A stretch of DNA of 64,000 nucleotides from Styela clava (taxonomy: Eukaryota; Chordata; Ascidiacea; Stolidobranchia; Styelidae). Shown here piece after piece: positions 49,280-60,500 of the stretch (positions within the stretch are counted from its first letter, which is position 1; each line of letters starts with the position of its first letter). The notes below the pieces were generated by a model. That model saw only the letters and a list, made by a program, of their open reading frames with translations, searched no databases and had not been told where the DNA came from. The stretch is taken from positions 4,278,001-4,342,000 of the forward strand of contig NC_135262.1 in assembly GCF_964204865.1 (NCBI RefSeq), in the 5' to 3' direction. Position numbers and translations under genes: made by a program.

Positions 49280-49287
49280 CTTTCTAT

Positions 49288-50463
49288 TAGGGCCCGACCG
49301 ATACTGCCTTTTTGAACCGATACCGATACTGCTAGTTTTCCAAAACTAGGCCGATAAGCCGATAACGATGTTTCTTCACATAAAAAAATTGCTACAAGTA
49401 ACAAACAACACTCTGAGAATTCTGTGTTTTTCTTGCAAAAGAAATAAATGTTGAAACTCATGCAATGATTATAAAAAAATGCAAATTTGTGCATCACTAA
49501 GTTTTTTTAAGAATAGCGATTTTCAACGCCAGCATTTTCTGTCACGAGAAGAGTCATTATTTTCTGGCTCACAAGTTCATATATTTGTGGCAGCATTTCT
49601 GTTCTGAAATACTTCTCAGTCTTTAGGGCGTAGCGAGGTTCAATGGTTTCTATTAGCCTGCGGAATCCATCATCTTGCACTATTGCAAATGGCCTGTTGT
49701 CAGTGGCTATCATCTCCATTATTATTTTATCAAGTGATTTCGTTCTTGCGTCATTTCCATGCCATTTATTAAATTTATCCATTATGTGTTCCCATGAAGG
49801 TTGCCGATTAAACTGGGAAGCTTCAGCTGGCCTTTTTCGCGTTAACTGCGTCTGCGAAATCTCATCATACTTGCTCTTGTGTTTCGATCTGAGATGACTC
49901 CACAAATTACTGGTGTTTTTCTTTTTGGAATCGGCGGAACCTTGACTTAACAATGATGAGCATTTTTTACAAAGTACACCATCACTGTGGCATACAAAGT
50001 ATTCCCATACTTTGCTCTTACCGCTAGAACCAGCCATCTATAACATACCAATACAAGAAGTTAAACAATACCTTCAACGACTAAAGCGCAAGGGAAATCA
50101 AGCGCCGTGTAAACTACGCGAAAATTCTCTATCTAGCGTATATTATTTGACACAAATAAGCCGTTCACGTGTTCTATTGCTTCGATTTGTGAGCCACCAC
50201 GCTGCAAACTTGCTTGCAAAGTGTGAAATCCCGTGTCGCAATCGTCCGTGAAACCGCTTTTGATAAGAGAGAAATAGAAATAGTGAAGAAAAAGAGTTTC
50301 ACGCAGAACCGCTCTCGAATTAAACAAGCGATAAAACTGCTTTCCCGGCGCAATTTTGACACTTTGGCAGTCACGTGATTAGCCGATAACTATCGGTAAA
50401 ATTAGCCGATACCGATAGTTCAAAATTTGTGAAAAACAAGGCCGATATATCGGTCGGGCCCTA
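49288..50463 (-). mobile_element. hAT element (1,176 bp) with BED-finger ORF, perfect target duplication
   Basis: Both ends read TAGGGCCCGACCGATA inward, with many subterminal CCGATA/TATCGG motifs. Flanks 49280-49287 and 50464-50471 are both ctttctat. It retains one intact frame (49507-50037, minus) for the transposase N-terminus and lacks the catalytic part, so it is an internal-deletion derivative. Confidence 0.92.
49507..50037 (-). CDS. truncated hAT transposase: BED zinc finger plus start of catalytic region, 176 aa
   Basis: The frame begins MAGSSGKSKVWEYFVCHSDG. It shows a BED finger: the aromatic VWEYF, CKKC at about 23-26, and NLWSHLRSKHKSKY with paired His. Then PFAIVQDDGFRRLIETIEPR, the hAT block that follows the DNA-binding region in ZBED-like proteins. 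It stops before the D-D-E catalytic and dimerisation parts. The start and the ORF are undamaged, and the element has identical target duplications, so it may be young. If expressed, it would be a DNA-binding protein without transposase activity, possibly able to compete with full-length transposase for element ends (inference). Confidence 0.8.
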   Translation of the reverse strand: MAGSSGKSKVWEYFVCHSDGVLCKKCSSLLSQGSADSKKKNTSNLWSHLRSKHKSKYDEISQTQLTRKRPAEASQFNRQPSWEHIMDKFNKWHGNDARTKSLDKIIMEMIATDNRPFAIVQDDGFRRLIETIEPRYALKTEKYFRTEMLPQIYELVSQKIMTLLVTENAGVENRYS

Positions 50464-50471
50464 CTTTCTAT

Positions 50472-50525
50472 AGTAATCTTATCGGTTTTTCTCTCCCCTG
50501 GGATAAATATGTAAATCCTATTCTA
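50472..50525 (+). repeat. SINE tail fragment
   Basis: TTATCGGTTTTTCTCTCCCC then TGGGATAAATATGTAAATCC matches the tail at about 150-195. The hAT element at 49288-50463 appears to have landed just beside it. Confidence 0.45.
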
Positions 50526-50810
50526 ATTACTATGTTATGTAGATGTGAGTCATGTGACTCATATTTGAAATGTTAAACCTTATTTGACTGTTTGAAGTTT
50601 TGGTAACCTTTTTGAATTTCTGTCCTGTGTATTATCCATACTACTGAGGGAGTTAAAAAATTATTATACTTATGGTAATTAGAAAGAAGATTTCTATAAT
50701 GCCAATTGCCAAAATATTCACAAATATTTCTTGATTGAGAAACAATTTTATCAACCTTTAAATCTGTTTCAATATGCATATCAGGTTAAGTTATATAAAT
50801 CAGTATAGCT

Positions 50811-53800
50811 ATGTCGGTGACGGAGCAGGACAAACCAGAGGATTCTTTGTCTCAAGATGGCGTTTATGTAATGTCGGCCTGGGGAAAACGACAAATAGTT
50901 TTGAATGGATATCTGTACCGAAAACAAAAAGTTATAAAACATAAATCTTATTGGAATTGTGTTTCTGAAGCAAAATATAAATGCAAGGCAAAAATTCATG
51001 TCAGCGAGGATGGAGCGGCTACACCAACCATAACACGAGCACTTGAAAATCACTGCCATGATCAACTTTTACATAAGATAGAAGAGAGACTAGCCGTCAG
51101 CAGGTTAATATTTTATGTTCCTAATTATATAAGAAAATATATAAGTTTTCTCTTTATTTAAATCACTGGTTCTTAACCGCCGGTCCGCGGACTGGTGCCG
51201 GTCCGCGGCAACCTTGCTGCCAGTCCGCCAAATATTTTCCAATATTAATATATTATAAGCAAATTGCAAAATACAGAGTGTTGACGGCATGTCCGTTAGT
51301 TTTTTTTTTTCTTCTAATTATTGATTCGTAGTACCGCAGTCTAACTGTTGGACCAGTAGTGGGCAAGATTTTCAGACCGGGGCCAACAATTTTGCCCATC
51401 TAGACTGGCGGACCATGGAAGTATGAAGTAAAATGTGAAAATTACATTTATGGACAATATTTGCAATGCTACAAAAGCAAAAGTAGAAAACGATAAGCCC
51501 CATGCCAAAACTAAATTTTATCGCAATCCCAACAAATTCCTTGAGCTATTTTTTGCTGAAACAGCAAAATTTGGATTTAGTTTGGTTGTAACACCAACAG
51601 GCGGGCCAGATTGAATAACCCAACAGGCCGATTCGGCCCGCGGGCCGTAGTTTACCCATGCCTGTGTTAGACTCGAACAACCAAACTTGGTGAGATGTCC
51701 TTTGCCAATTTCAAGCCCTGAACTACTTGATGTTCGTTAAGTCTATGACCTCATAACGGCGACTAGCGTAATAACGGAGGAGTTTGATAGCACATTCCGT
51801 GTTTGCCTGAAAATAAGACTGGGTTATATTTCAATATTTTTCTGAAAAAATAACACTGGGGCTTGTTTTCGGGGGATGTCTTATATTTTTATTTAATAAA
51901 AACAAAATTCAAAAGTAAAGAATTACGATAATTTCGTATATATATATATAAAGTATGAAAACAGATATCCATTTACTTATAAATATCACGTTTTTATTCA
52001 AAACAACTGCGACGTGTAGGAGAGATTTCTTGATATCGACTAGGTCAAAAAAAAGTTTGCGTTATTGACTAGATCCCATTTTAATAAGGGGGGGGGGCTT
52101 TTATTAAAATATTGCTTAAAATTCAGGCTAGGTCTTTTTTCCATGGTATGTCTCAATTTCGGGGAAACATGTTTCACGTTTCAAAAGAAACCCAGCGGTG
52201 AAAACCAATTTAGTGGTGTTTACAGGAAGAGACTGCTACTTCAACTTTATAACATACCCCGAAACGACCTTTCATGTTGCAGCAAAATTGACATGGATCA
52301 TGCGTAAACGAGCAAAAATCGAGAGGGATATTTTATTGAGCACTATAATAACTATTTGGAGCTAGGTTTCACTATTGCTCCCAGCAGCGAAAAAGTACCG
52401 CTTCCTATGTGCCTAGTCTGCGCCAAAATTCTTTCAAACGGCGCAATGAAACCCGCAAAGCTAACGAAATCGTGTGGAAGTCAACGCTCTACTTTGCCTT
52501 GCACAAACTTCATTAGAACTACGTTCAACACGTATAATATCAAAAAGACAGCAGCAAATTTCTCATTGAATTGGATTGTCTTCTTTTGCACCGCCTACTT
52601 TTGTCGTAATCGCATTCTTTTGATTATGTTTTGTGTTCATGACATTTTTGGTTAATTTTGAAGGTCCGCCAGTCCGCGAAATTTTTTTTGAAATTTTACG
52701 GTCCCCGAACTGAAAAAGGTTGAGAACCTCTGATTTAAACCGTTTCCCAATAGTTGAGAAATTCCGCTCCAGAACAAAGTTTTGTCAATCTTGTGGAGGA
52801 ATTTTGCATTGGCTTTGTATTCGCTGTACATTTTTCTAATTATGTTGGAATTATGGGATAGAGATCTGAGATATACTTTAAAAAAAACATCTTTGTACTT
52901 CTGAAAATAGCTTAATGTCTAATTGGTTGCTCATCAATTCATTTTAGACTGAAAATGAAAGTTTTAGAATCTGGGGAACCTGTGGCGAAAGCAATGAGAA
53001 AATTTGTTATTGAAGAACCAATTATTGCTGAGAAAGGAGAAGAGAAAGTACGATCTGCTATGAGAAAAGTGAGAAGAAGAGTTAGACAATCTCAGGTTTG
53101 TTTCTCTTTCGACAATTTATTTTCAAATTCACGGAAGAATTAAGGAGTTTTGTTGATAAAGTATTCAATGCTTTGTACCATTGCTGTATCATCATCGCAA
53201 AACATTTTAATTCTTTTTTTAGAGTAAAGTCCACATTGGTCCTAATTCTCTTGCTTGAATGAAAAATCTAGATGTGAATTTTTCAAATGGTCTGGAGAAG
53301 CAGTCATTCATAGAATAAGTTTATTGGCTTTATGCCAGTTATCTGGTTGAATATTGTTCACAATTTATTGCTCTCTACTCTTTTGATAGTGGTTTCCACA
53401 AGGCCAAATCTAACAAAAAGTTTCATACCGTTAGAATCATTACCATTAAAAAATATACGGCAAAAATTGTTTATTCAATCAGTTGGCTTGATTAATTACT
53501 AATAGATATCATTGCGTTTTGGTAAATCATGTTCTCTGAAATGTCCATATAATACATTCGCATTTCGACTTATATCTTATTATTTATTGTGTGTTCCCCT
53601 CAAAGATGGCAACAATTAATTATAACGATATGATGTTCAAGTAAATGTTTTGATATTTTTGCATGTTTTATGTGACAGTTACAAGTGACTTGCATCAGGA
53701 AATGCATGAGGTGACATGTTGACACTCACCAGTCATTGATTGAGAATTGATCATAAAATCTTCTCTTTGAGTTTCCTTTTCATTCAGTCTGTTTGTAGCC

Positions 53801-55538
53801 TGCACTGCAGCAAGGCAGAAGTTTTCATTTGCAGAAAATCAAATTTGAAAGTCTTTTGTGAAGCTTAATAAAGTAAAAATAACTTAGAAATTGAGATTCT
53901 AAAAGGTCTTACTTTAGTAAGAATAAAGATATCTTGATAATGGATATTGTAAAAACAGTTTTAGTTACAATAAGTTTGTAGCCTATTCAATATCTATTTA
54001 CCCAGATGTTTGAATCTTTTAACGTAATTTTCAATGATGCGGAATTTATTAAACATGTTTTTGGGGTCAGATTTTGCTTCTATTATCCAATTATTTCATA
54101 TGCTCTAGATTGATGCGATTCACTATTGTTTCCTTTTAATTAGATTGAGTGGATATGCTGGACTAGTGGTCAAAGAGTTTGAATTAATTGTGTTGGCATC
54201 GTAGATTGAAAATCTTGTGTTCAAATCTCATGCTCACCGCTTCAAAAAAAATTAGTAATGAATTTGGATGGATAATGCCAAACTGGAGTTACGGCTTTTC
54301 AAATATAAGAGTTCTTCGCATAGTAGTGGTTTCTCACGCAGAGTTTTGTTTGGAATTAAAGACAATTAAAATTAATTATCAAAACATCTGTTCAATACAG
54401 TATTGAATATCTTTGAATCCATTATGTTTGTTTGAAATTCATAAAATGTCAATGGTATAAAGTTTAAACAATGAAATGTTTCGTTTTACAGAGGTTATCA
54501 CTGGAAAACAGTGAGGAATCAAACAACACAAAAAAGAAATCTAGCAAAAGTAAAAAAGACGCCACTCTTGTCTATGATTGGGAGGGTATCAGTAATTCCC
54601 CATCCTTTATGAGAAGTGGATTTATGCAAAATCTTGGTTCAAAATATAAAAATTCCTCAAGTGAATCTTTGATTAAATCTGACAATTTAAACAGCGAATC
54701 AATATCGAACTTACCAAATTTGCAAGTTGAAATACAAGTACCAGAACCATATTCCGAGAACGATACGAACATGAGTGAATTAAGCGCATTCGAAGGAAGT
54801 TTGCAAGGCAAAGTAATCTTAGTCGCTGGTGCATCAAGTGGAATCGGGAAGGCTATTGCGGAAGCTGTTGCAAGAGCGGGTGCACACGTATGTGTTGGCG
54901 CACGAAGACAAGATAAACTTGCTGAAGTCTGTGAAAAAATTGACTCTGAAGGTGGTATTGTACACCAATATGAATTGGACGTAACGGATCGGGCTCAATT
55001 TTCTGAAGTTGTGAAAACTATTGAGGAACTTATGGGCCCGATTGATATTTTAATAAACAATGCTGGATGCATGTTTTACACGCACATGCACAATGCAATG
55101 ATGGATGATTGGGATAAAATGATTAATATTAATTGTCGTGGCGTAACTAACGGTATTGGGTGTGTTCTACCTGGAATGGTAGAAAGGGGGAAAGGTCATA
55201 TTGTTAACACATCATCAGATGCAGGCAGGAGAGGGTTTCCTGGTTTAGCGGTATACTCCGCAACAAAATTTTTTGTAGAAGGACTTTCTCAATCTTTAAG
55301 GCAAGAAGTAAAAGACAAGGGGGTCAGAGTAACTTGTATTCAACCCGGTGACGTTGCGACTGAAATTGGGAATTATACGAGAGATCTGGATGCCCAAGTG
55401 CAATACAATACAATGGGTTCAGCAAGTAAAATCCTTGACCCTGAAGACATTGGAAGGGCTGTCTTATATGCCCTTACTCAGCCAGATCATGTAGGTGTAA
55501 ATGAAATTCTTATAGAGCCCACAGAAGCTCCAATCTAA
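50811..55538 (+). CDS. FLYWCH zinc finger fused to short-chain dehydrogenase/reductase, three exons, 495 aa
   Basis: Exons: 50811-51103, 52948-53095, 54492-55538; the joins are phase 2 and phase 0 and give one frame. Residues 29-83 are a FLYWCH finger: LNGYLYRKQK, then YWNC (W48, C50), C58 in YKCKAKI, and the closing HCH (81-83). Residues 98-147 are a Lys/Arg-rich linker (MRKVRRRVRQ). Residues 251-495 are a complete classical SDR: cofactor loop AGASSGIG (259-266), NNAG (336-339), catalytic Ser389 in NTSSDAG, and Y402-x3-K406 in YSATK, then QPGDVATE. The SDR should be an NAD(P)-dependent oxidoreductase; its substrate is unknown. FLYWCH fingers bind DNA or proteins and derive from Mutator-like transposases (family knowledge). 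If the SDR alone is a gene, it could start at ATG 54471. Intron 1 hosts a nested hAT element. Confidence 0.65.
51354..51664. mobile_element. nested hAT-type MITE (GGGCAA family)
   Basis: The left end is CAGTAGTGGGCAA and the right end (reverse complement) is CAGGCATGGGTAA. Flanks tgttggac and tgttagac agree at 7 of 8. The interior is about 310 bp and is shared with 62138-62445 and 63330-63620 (for example ATGCCAAAACTAAATTT). Confidence 0.8.
51797..52172. mobile_element. nested CCGTGTTT inverted-repeat element
   Basis: It starts CCGTGTTTGCCTGAAAATAA then GAC and ends GTCTCAATTTCGGGGAAACA. It is a third copy of the family at 14938 and 23055. Confidence 0.65.
52293..52500 (+). pseudogene. hAT transposase N-terminal remnant
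   Basis: The frame reads LELGFTIAPSSEKVPLPMCL then VCAKILSNGAMKPAKLTKSC. The pattern GFT......P.C..C...LSN.AMKP.KL is the modified BED finger found at the start of ZBED5/ZMYM6-type hAT transposases. No catalytic part remains open. It belongs to the element at 51164-52732. Confidence 0.75.
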
Positions 55539-57533
55539 TTTATGGTATTTGACAACCTTTCCGTATCTGAGCGTTTGTTTTTCAGATATGTTTTTAAGTT
55601 TACTTAGTCCAATGTATGCTGTTCCTGCCAGACTAAAATCAAGCCGAAAGGCTGTTTCAAGCATTAGTTGAAAATAATATTAAATTCTGGGTGCCAATAA
55701 TATTGTGTTTTGTGACAAAATCATGATACATAAACTGCATGAACTGGTATATAAATCGTGTTTTCTTTTGTTAACTAAACTGCTTGTATATAGATTGTGA
55801 TAGCCAAATGTTTTTTATGCATGGAATATATTTGTGAGGTCAACTTTTCGCAGTTACATATAGACGATAAATTATTCCAGAATTTTAATAAAAAGTGTGT
55901 TTTTGATTTTAGCGCTTGTGGGAATTATGGCATACCGGTACTTGAATTATTTTATTTACTGATTTCCAACAAATGTTAAACTGACTTATATCATATAATC
56001 AGGGAAATCACTACGAAATGGTTAAATTAGATGTCAGTTTACGTATAGTCCAATGTATTTTTCTGGTTTTGCTTTGAAATCGTGATATAATGTGGTCTAT
56101 TTTCAAACTACTTGGTAAATTGTTTTTGATGTACGTAGTCCAATTTTGATTTTTAAGCTGTTTTTCTTCAGCAATTATTCAGTTTACTCCAGATCCCAAG
56201 TTTTTATGAATGGAGGAATATTGAATAATGTTTATTCAGAAGATTGATTAGTTATTAAAGTTTTAAAATATATATCATACCAAACTAATGTTTCGTCTCT
56301 TAAGAAAATACTTTTGTAGTGTTATTATTGTATTTTGAGGCTTTCATAATTATGTTCATTCATGGAATACCTTCTAATAAAAGCATTATTAAATGCATTT
56401 GTGTAGTTTGTAGGAATTATATCTAAACATTACTGTAACTACATTTTTAGCACTTGACCTTAGAGATGGGATAGGGAATTTTTTCATTATTTTAATGAAT
56501 TAGAAAATTATAAATTGAAAAAAAAAGGATGGGCATGAAATGGAGTTGCAAAACTTTCTGCCAGCTCCATTTACAACAAAAATCCATGGCTTTAGTCCCG
56601 TCCGAATACTCCAGTAACAAGGCAGCATTTACCTGATTAAGTGCGCCTGACTTGGTTTCTAGTTAATACTGGACTGTGGTTTGCTATGGAATGATTCATC
56701 TTATTTTCAATCTCAGGGTTTATATAGAAATTCTATCAGCTTGGTAAACCAAGTATTGCAAAATGGATCTTCAAATATTGTACAATCATTTCTACCTTTT
56801 TTTCTTATCTCCAAGTTATTTATTCCTCACATTCTTGGTGCAGATAAAAATAGTAGGCTATTCAAATTATCATTCAGTAGATGCTTTTCATTCTCAAATT
56901 AATTGCATAGACCTGAGACAATTACAAAGTTATCTATACCCATACTTGTCCTGGACATACAACCGGACAAGAAACAGTCTACCATAGGATTAAGCCATTT
57001 CATCAGCCTTGCTCAGGATAAATATAAAAAACCTATCTTGATTGTCATTAGCAAATATGCTATACATGTTGATTATATTCTTATATTATAAGCGGTAGTA
57101 ATGAAAATTTGATTAAGTTATTATAAAACAACGATTACGGTACTTGTAATATGAACGAGTGTTTTCTTCTAACATTGATTTGGTTTTGACGTGTATGGGC
57201 CAAATATCAAAGTTTTTTATTGAAAAATTTTGAGTTTTGTTTTCCAATAATCCAGGCCTCCTTGTAAACATAGGCCATTGCTTCAAAAACGTTTTTGATC
57301 TATTCAAGCATTATTAAAATTATCATCATTCATTTCTCATTTTCGTTTATTTTTACATATTGTTGAATCACTCAACTCATCAAAACAGTTTTTTTGGGGG
57401 ATTCGTTACCATGGGAATCGAAATCTTCATCAAAAATTGTTTTTGTGATAATCTGTTATATGTTAAACTATTATTAATTGAATTCTTTCAATGTAGATTA
57501 ATTGATAGTTTAATTAACTGTATTCGCTGACCC
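55539..57533. other. FLYWCH-SDR 3' UTR and intergenic
   Basis: AT-rich. TAATAAAAGC holds a strong AATAAA poly(A) hexamer at 56376-56381, about 840 nt after the stop. No other gene or repeat boundary is recognised. Confidence 0.5.
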
Positions 57534-60500
57534 ATGAAGGTCATTGAATGCAGCAATATGAACGATTCATTGCAGTCTTACATTGCGAAACATCCTATTG
57601 AATGTATGTTCTTCAGTGAATTTCATCATTTGCAAGGACCCAAGATAACTTATCAGGTATTTAACAATGGAGTGGACCTATAAATCGTTTTGTGAATATT
57701 ATGTTGTTATTGTTCTTCTTGGTATTTTTCTTCTTATGGTTATGGAAAAATCGTTTTTTTCTTCAACTCCTGGACCAATTGCTTTGGAATTTTTAGTGGT
57801 TAGAGATTGTGTTTTTCATATTTAAGCATTGTTTTGTTGTTTCTTGAACATTGTCCATGACTGAATATTATAAGGTTGAAATATGTCTCAGTATTTTTAA
57901 TGTGTTCTGTACAATAATATAAAAAAAGGGAATATTGAATGTAGAAGTAAAATTGTTGTATAAGTTCAAGTTTCGTCTCTTGTTTTTCAAAAATCTGATA
58001 ACTTGAACAAATTTTCATGATTGTAAAACATCTACTACATCTAATATTGGTCTAACTATCATTAGCTCTGGAATATAGTTTTCTGATCAGTGATGTTGTC
58101 CTTCCTATTGTTATGACTTGATTTCCTTCTTTGCAATAAATCATTTGATATGATATTTTAATTTCAGTATCCTGATGGATATTTTAACCAACAAGAAGGA
58201 TTATTTGAAGAAGTTACGAATTATATCATTCCTAAACCAGAATTACAAGAGAAATTGACAACTGTGTTGGTATATTTTGTAATTTATTTTCCTTGAAATG
58301 AATGAAATACACACAAAATTTGGTCAAATAACAGGGAAGAATATCTCAAGCCCAGGGGTGTGCAATCTTTATTACATGAAGACCACATTCAAATAACTGG
58401 AAGAAAACGTGGCCCGCACCTTTATTTAACATAGGCTTTAATGTAGTTGCATGCACAAAAAGCTAGCTAGCTGTTAGGGCATTGTAACGTCGTAAAAATT
58501 GGTCTCGGGTATAGGCTTTGCAACTCTAAGGTATTGGGGTTACTCGCTCATACCAGATAAAACTAAATTAAAACTGCGTTTCCCGGGCCGCACACAATCC
58601 AAAATTGGCATGTCTCCGCAGGCCGCACAATTTTTCCCGGTGGGCCTCAATTGGCTTGCAGGCCACAGGTTGCACAACCCTGCTTCAGCTTGTTCTGAGC
58701 TGTAAATGGGATTAAAATATTTTTGTTTAATCAAATTTTCTGCAATACACTATGACCAAGCTATTCCTAGATTCTGACTATCGTAGAGAATTGTGGTTTA
58801 CTATAATTGGTGGTATTCAATCAGAGTCTGATTTGAAAGGGTGTACTATTTGGAATCTGGATTCAGTATTTGGGACTTTGAGAGAGTTGGGAGTCCAAAT
58901 TTTTATTGGTTAAAATAGTAGTTAAAATAGTTTCTCACATTTGTAAGCTGTAGTGAGTTAAGATTTTGTCAATTCAGACCCTTGACTTAGACCTGCATTT
59001 TGAATCTCTGGAGTGAGAAGAAACTTTTTTCAGACAAAAAACGTCCTAACTATGTATTTTCATAGGGCTATTCTGAAATGAAGGTAGCTGTGTTTGCTTC
59101 TCTTTAGCTATCATGCAGCATTATTAAAAATGTGACTATAACACGCAGTAAATATCATTTGTCTATAATTAATACTGTATTTAGGAATGTAGGGAAAAAG
59201 AAAGTGATTGGATGTCCAGTATGTATCGAGGGATCTCATTATCCAAGAAATAATTTCATCTTTAACTTTGGTCTGGTGCTCGATAGTAAACATAAGAGTT
59301 CTCCTTGTATTCCAATGATCAAACAACTCTCAAAATATATGTCAGAACTTGAGAAGGAGAATGGCTTCGTTTCTAATGAAGAGACTAGAGAAATGATTCC
59401 AAGTAAGAAACAACCCTTAACTGTAAATCTGGTTTGAAAGAAATTTAGGACTTCTGCTCAATTTAACTGCCAATAAGAAATAAAAACCATCGCATTTTAA
59501 GTCTTTTTCATAAATAAACTGAAAAATGGGCGCTCCAGAAGTATGTGTACCAATATGGAGGTGACTAATTTTGTTTGCCTATTTTACATCCAAGTTATAT
59601 AAAGTGACTGAAACTTGTGGGCAGGGGGTATATTCACTTGGCTAACACAGACAATCCCTGACTTGTAATAGAATTAAAATAAAGAAAATCGGAATAAAAT
59701 TATGGCCTAACCCTAACATGGTGCACATACTACGGGAGTACTCAAAAATATATTTGGCCCTGTGCAGACAATACAGCTAGTTATGTTATTGTTATGTTAA
59801 GTATATATCTTGATTTTAAACAAAAAAATAAGTCTCATTCTTTCAGGGTGTAAGAATTTGGTAGGTTTTGCATAAACATAGATTCTGGTTATTTTAAAAT
59901 ATTGTATCCGTAGATCTATATCCAAACCCTCGTTTAAAGTACATTTATGAAATGTCCCAAAAATAGCCAAATTAATATTACATTCACGATACAAACACTC
60001 ATTTTACAGTCGTATGAAGCAGATCTCATATTTTGGAGCGAAATGTGTGTGCATAATAATGCAAAATAGCCTGCTCCTGTTTCTTTCCCGCGGAGCACTA
60101 TAATCCGGCCCGCGACGCTTCACTAAATTATAGTAACAAAACATCCGTTTTGACGAATATATTCTTTAGACTTAATTATATTATAACCCAACAATTATAT
60201 AATTCACAATTACTCGTTTAATGAGCATATAATTTAATTATAATTAGGCAAATGGCAACAAAACGCGGAAAAGTTAATTCTAAGTGCAAAGGGTTCAATG
60301 GCGCTGAAAATATTCAAATGGGATTTTATGAGATGCAATGAGGAAATAAATCTATATTCTATTCGAGAGATGTATCAGTGCTTGATTTTTATTATAAAAA
60401 GTACCATCCGTTCGAAATTTTCAACTTTCTAAAAATATGTGCGACCCGTCAATGACTTGCAACCTTAATTTTGGCCCGCGAGTGACAAAAGGTTTCCTCA

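Larger units (their letters stand above)
51164..52732. mobile_element. hAT element (1.57 kb) with two nested elements
   Basis: The left end is CACTGGTTCTTAACCGCCGG and the right end (reverse complement) is CAGAGGTTCTCAACC. Flanks atttaaat (51156-51163) and atttaaac (52733-52740) agree at 7 of 8. Two other elements (51354-51664 and 51797-52172) sit inside it, so it is older than they are. It lies in intron 1 of the FLYWCH-SDR gene. Confidence 0.85.

Noticed and set aside
49507-50037. Host ZBED gene
   Set aside because: The frame lies fully inside an element with inverted ends and identical 8-bp duplications, so it is transposon-encoded.
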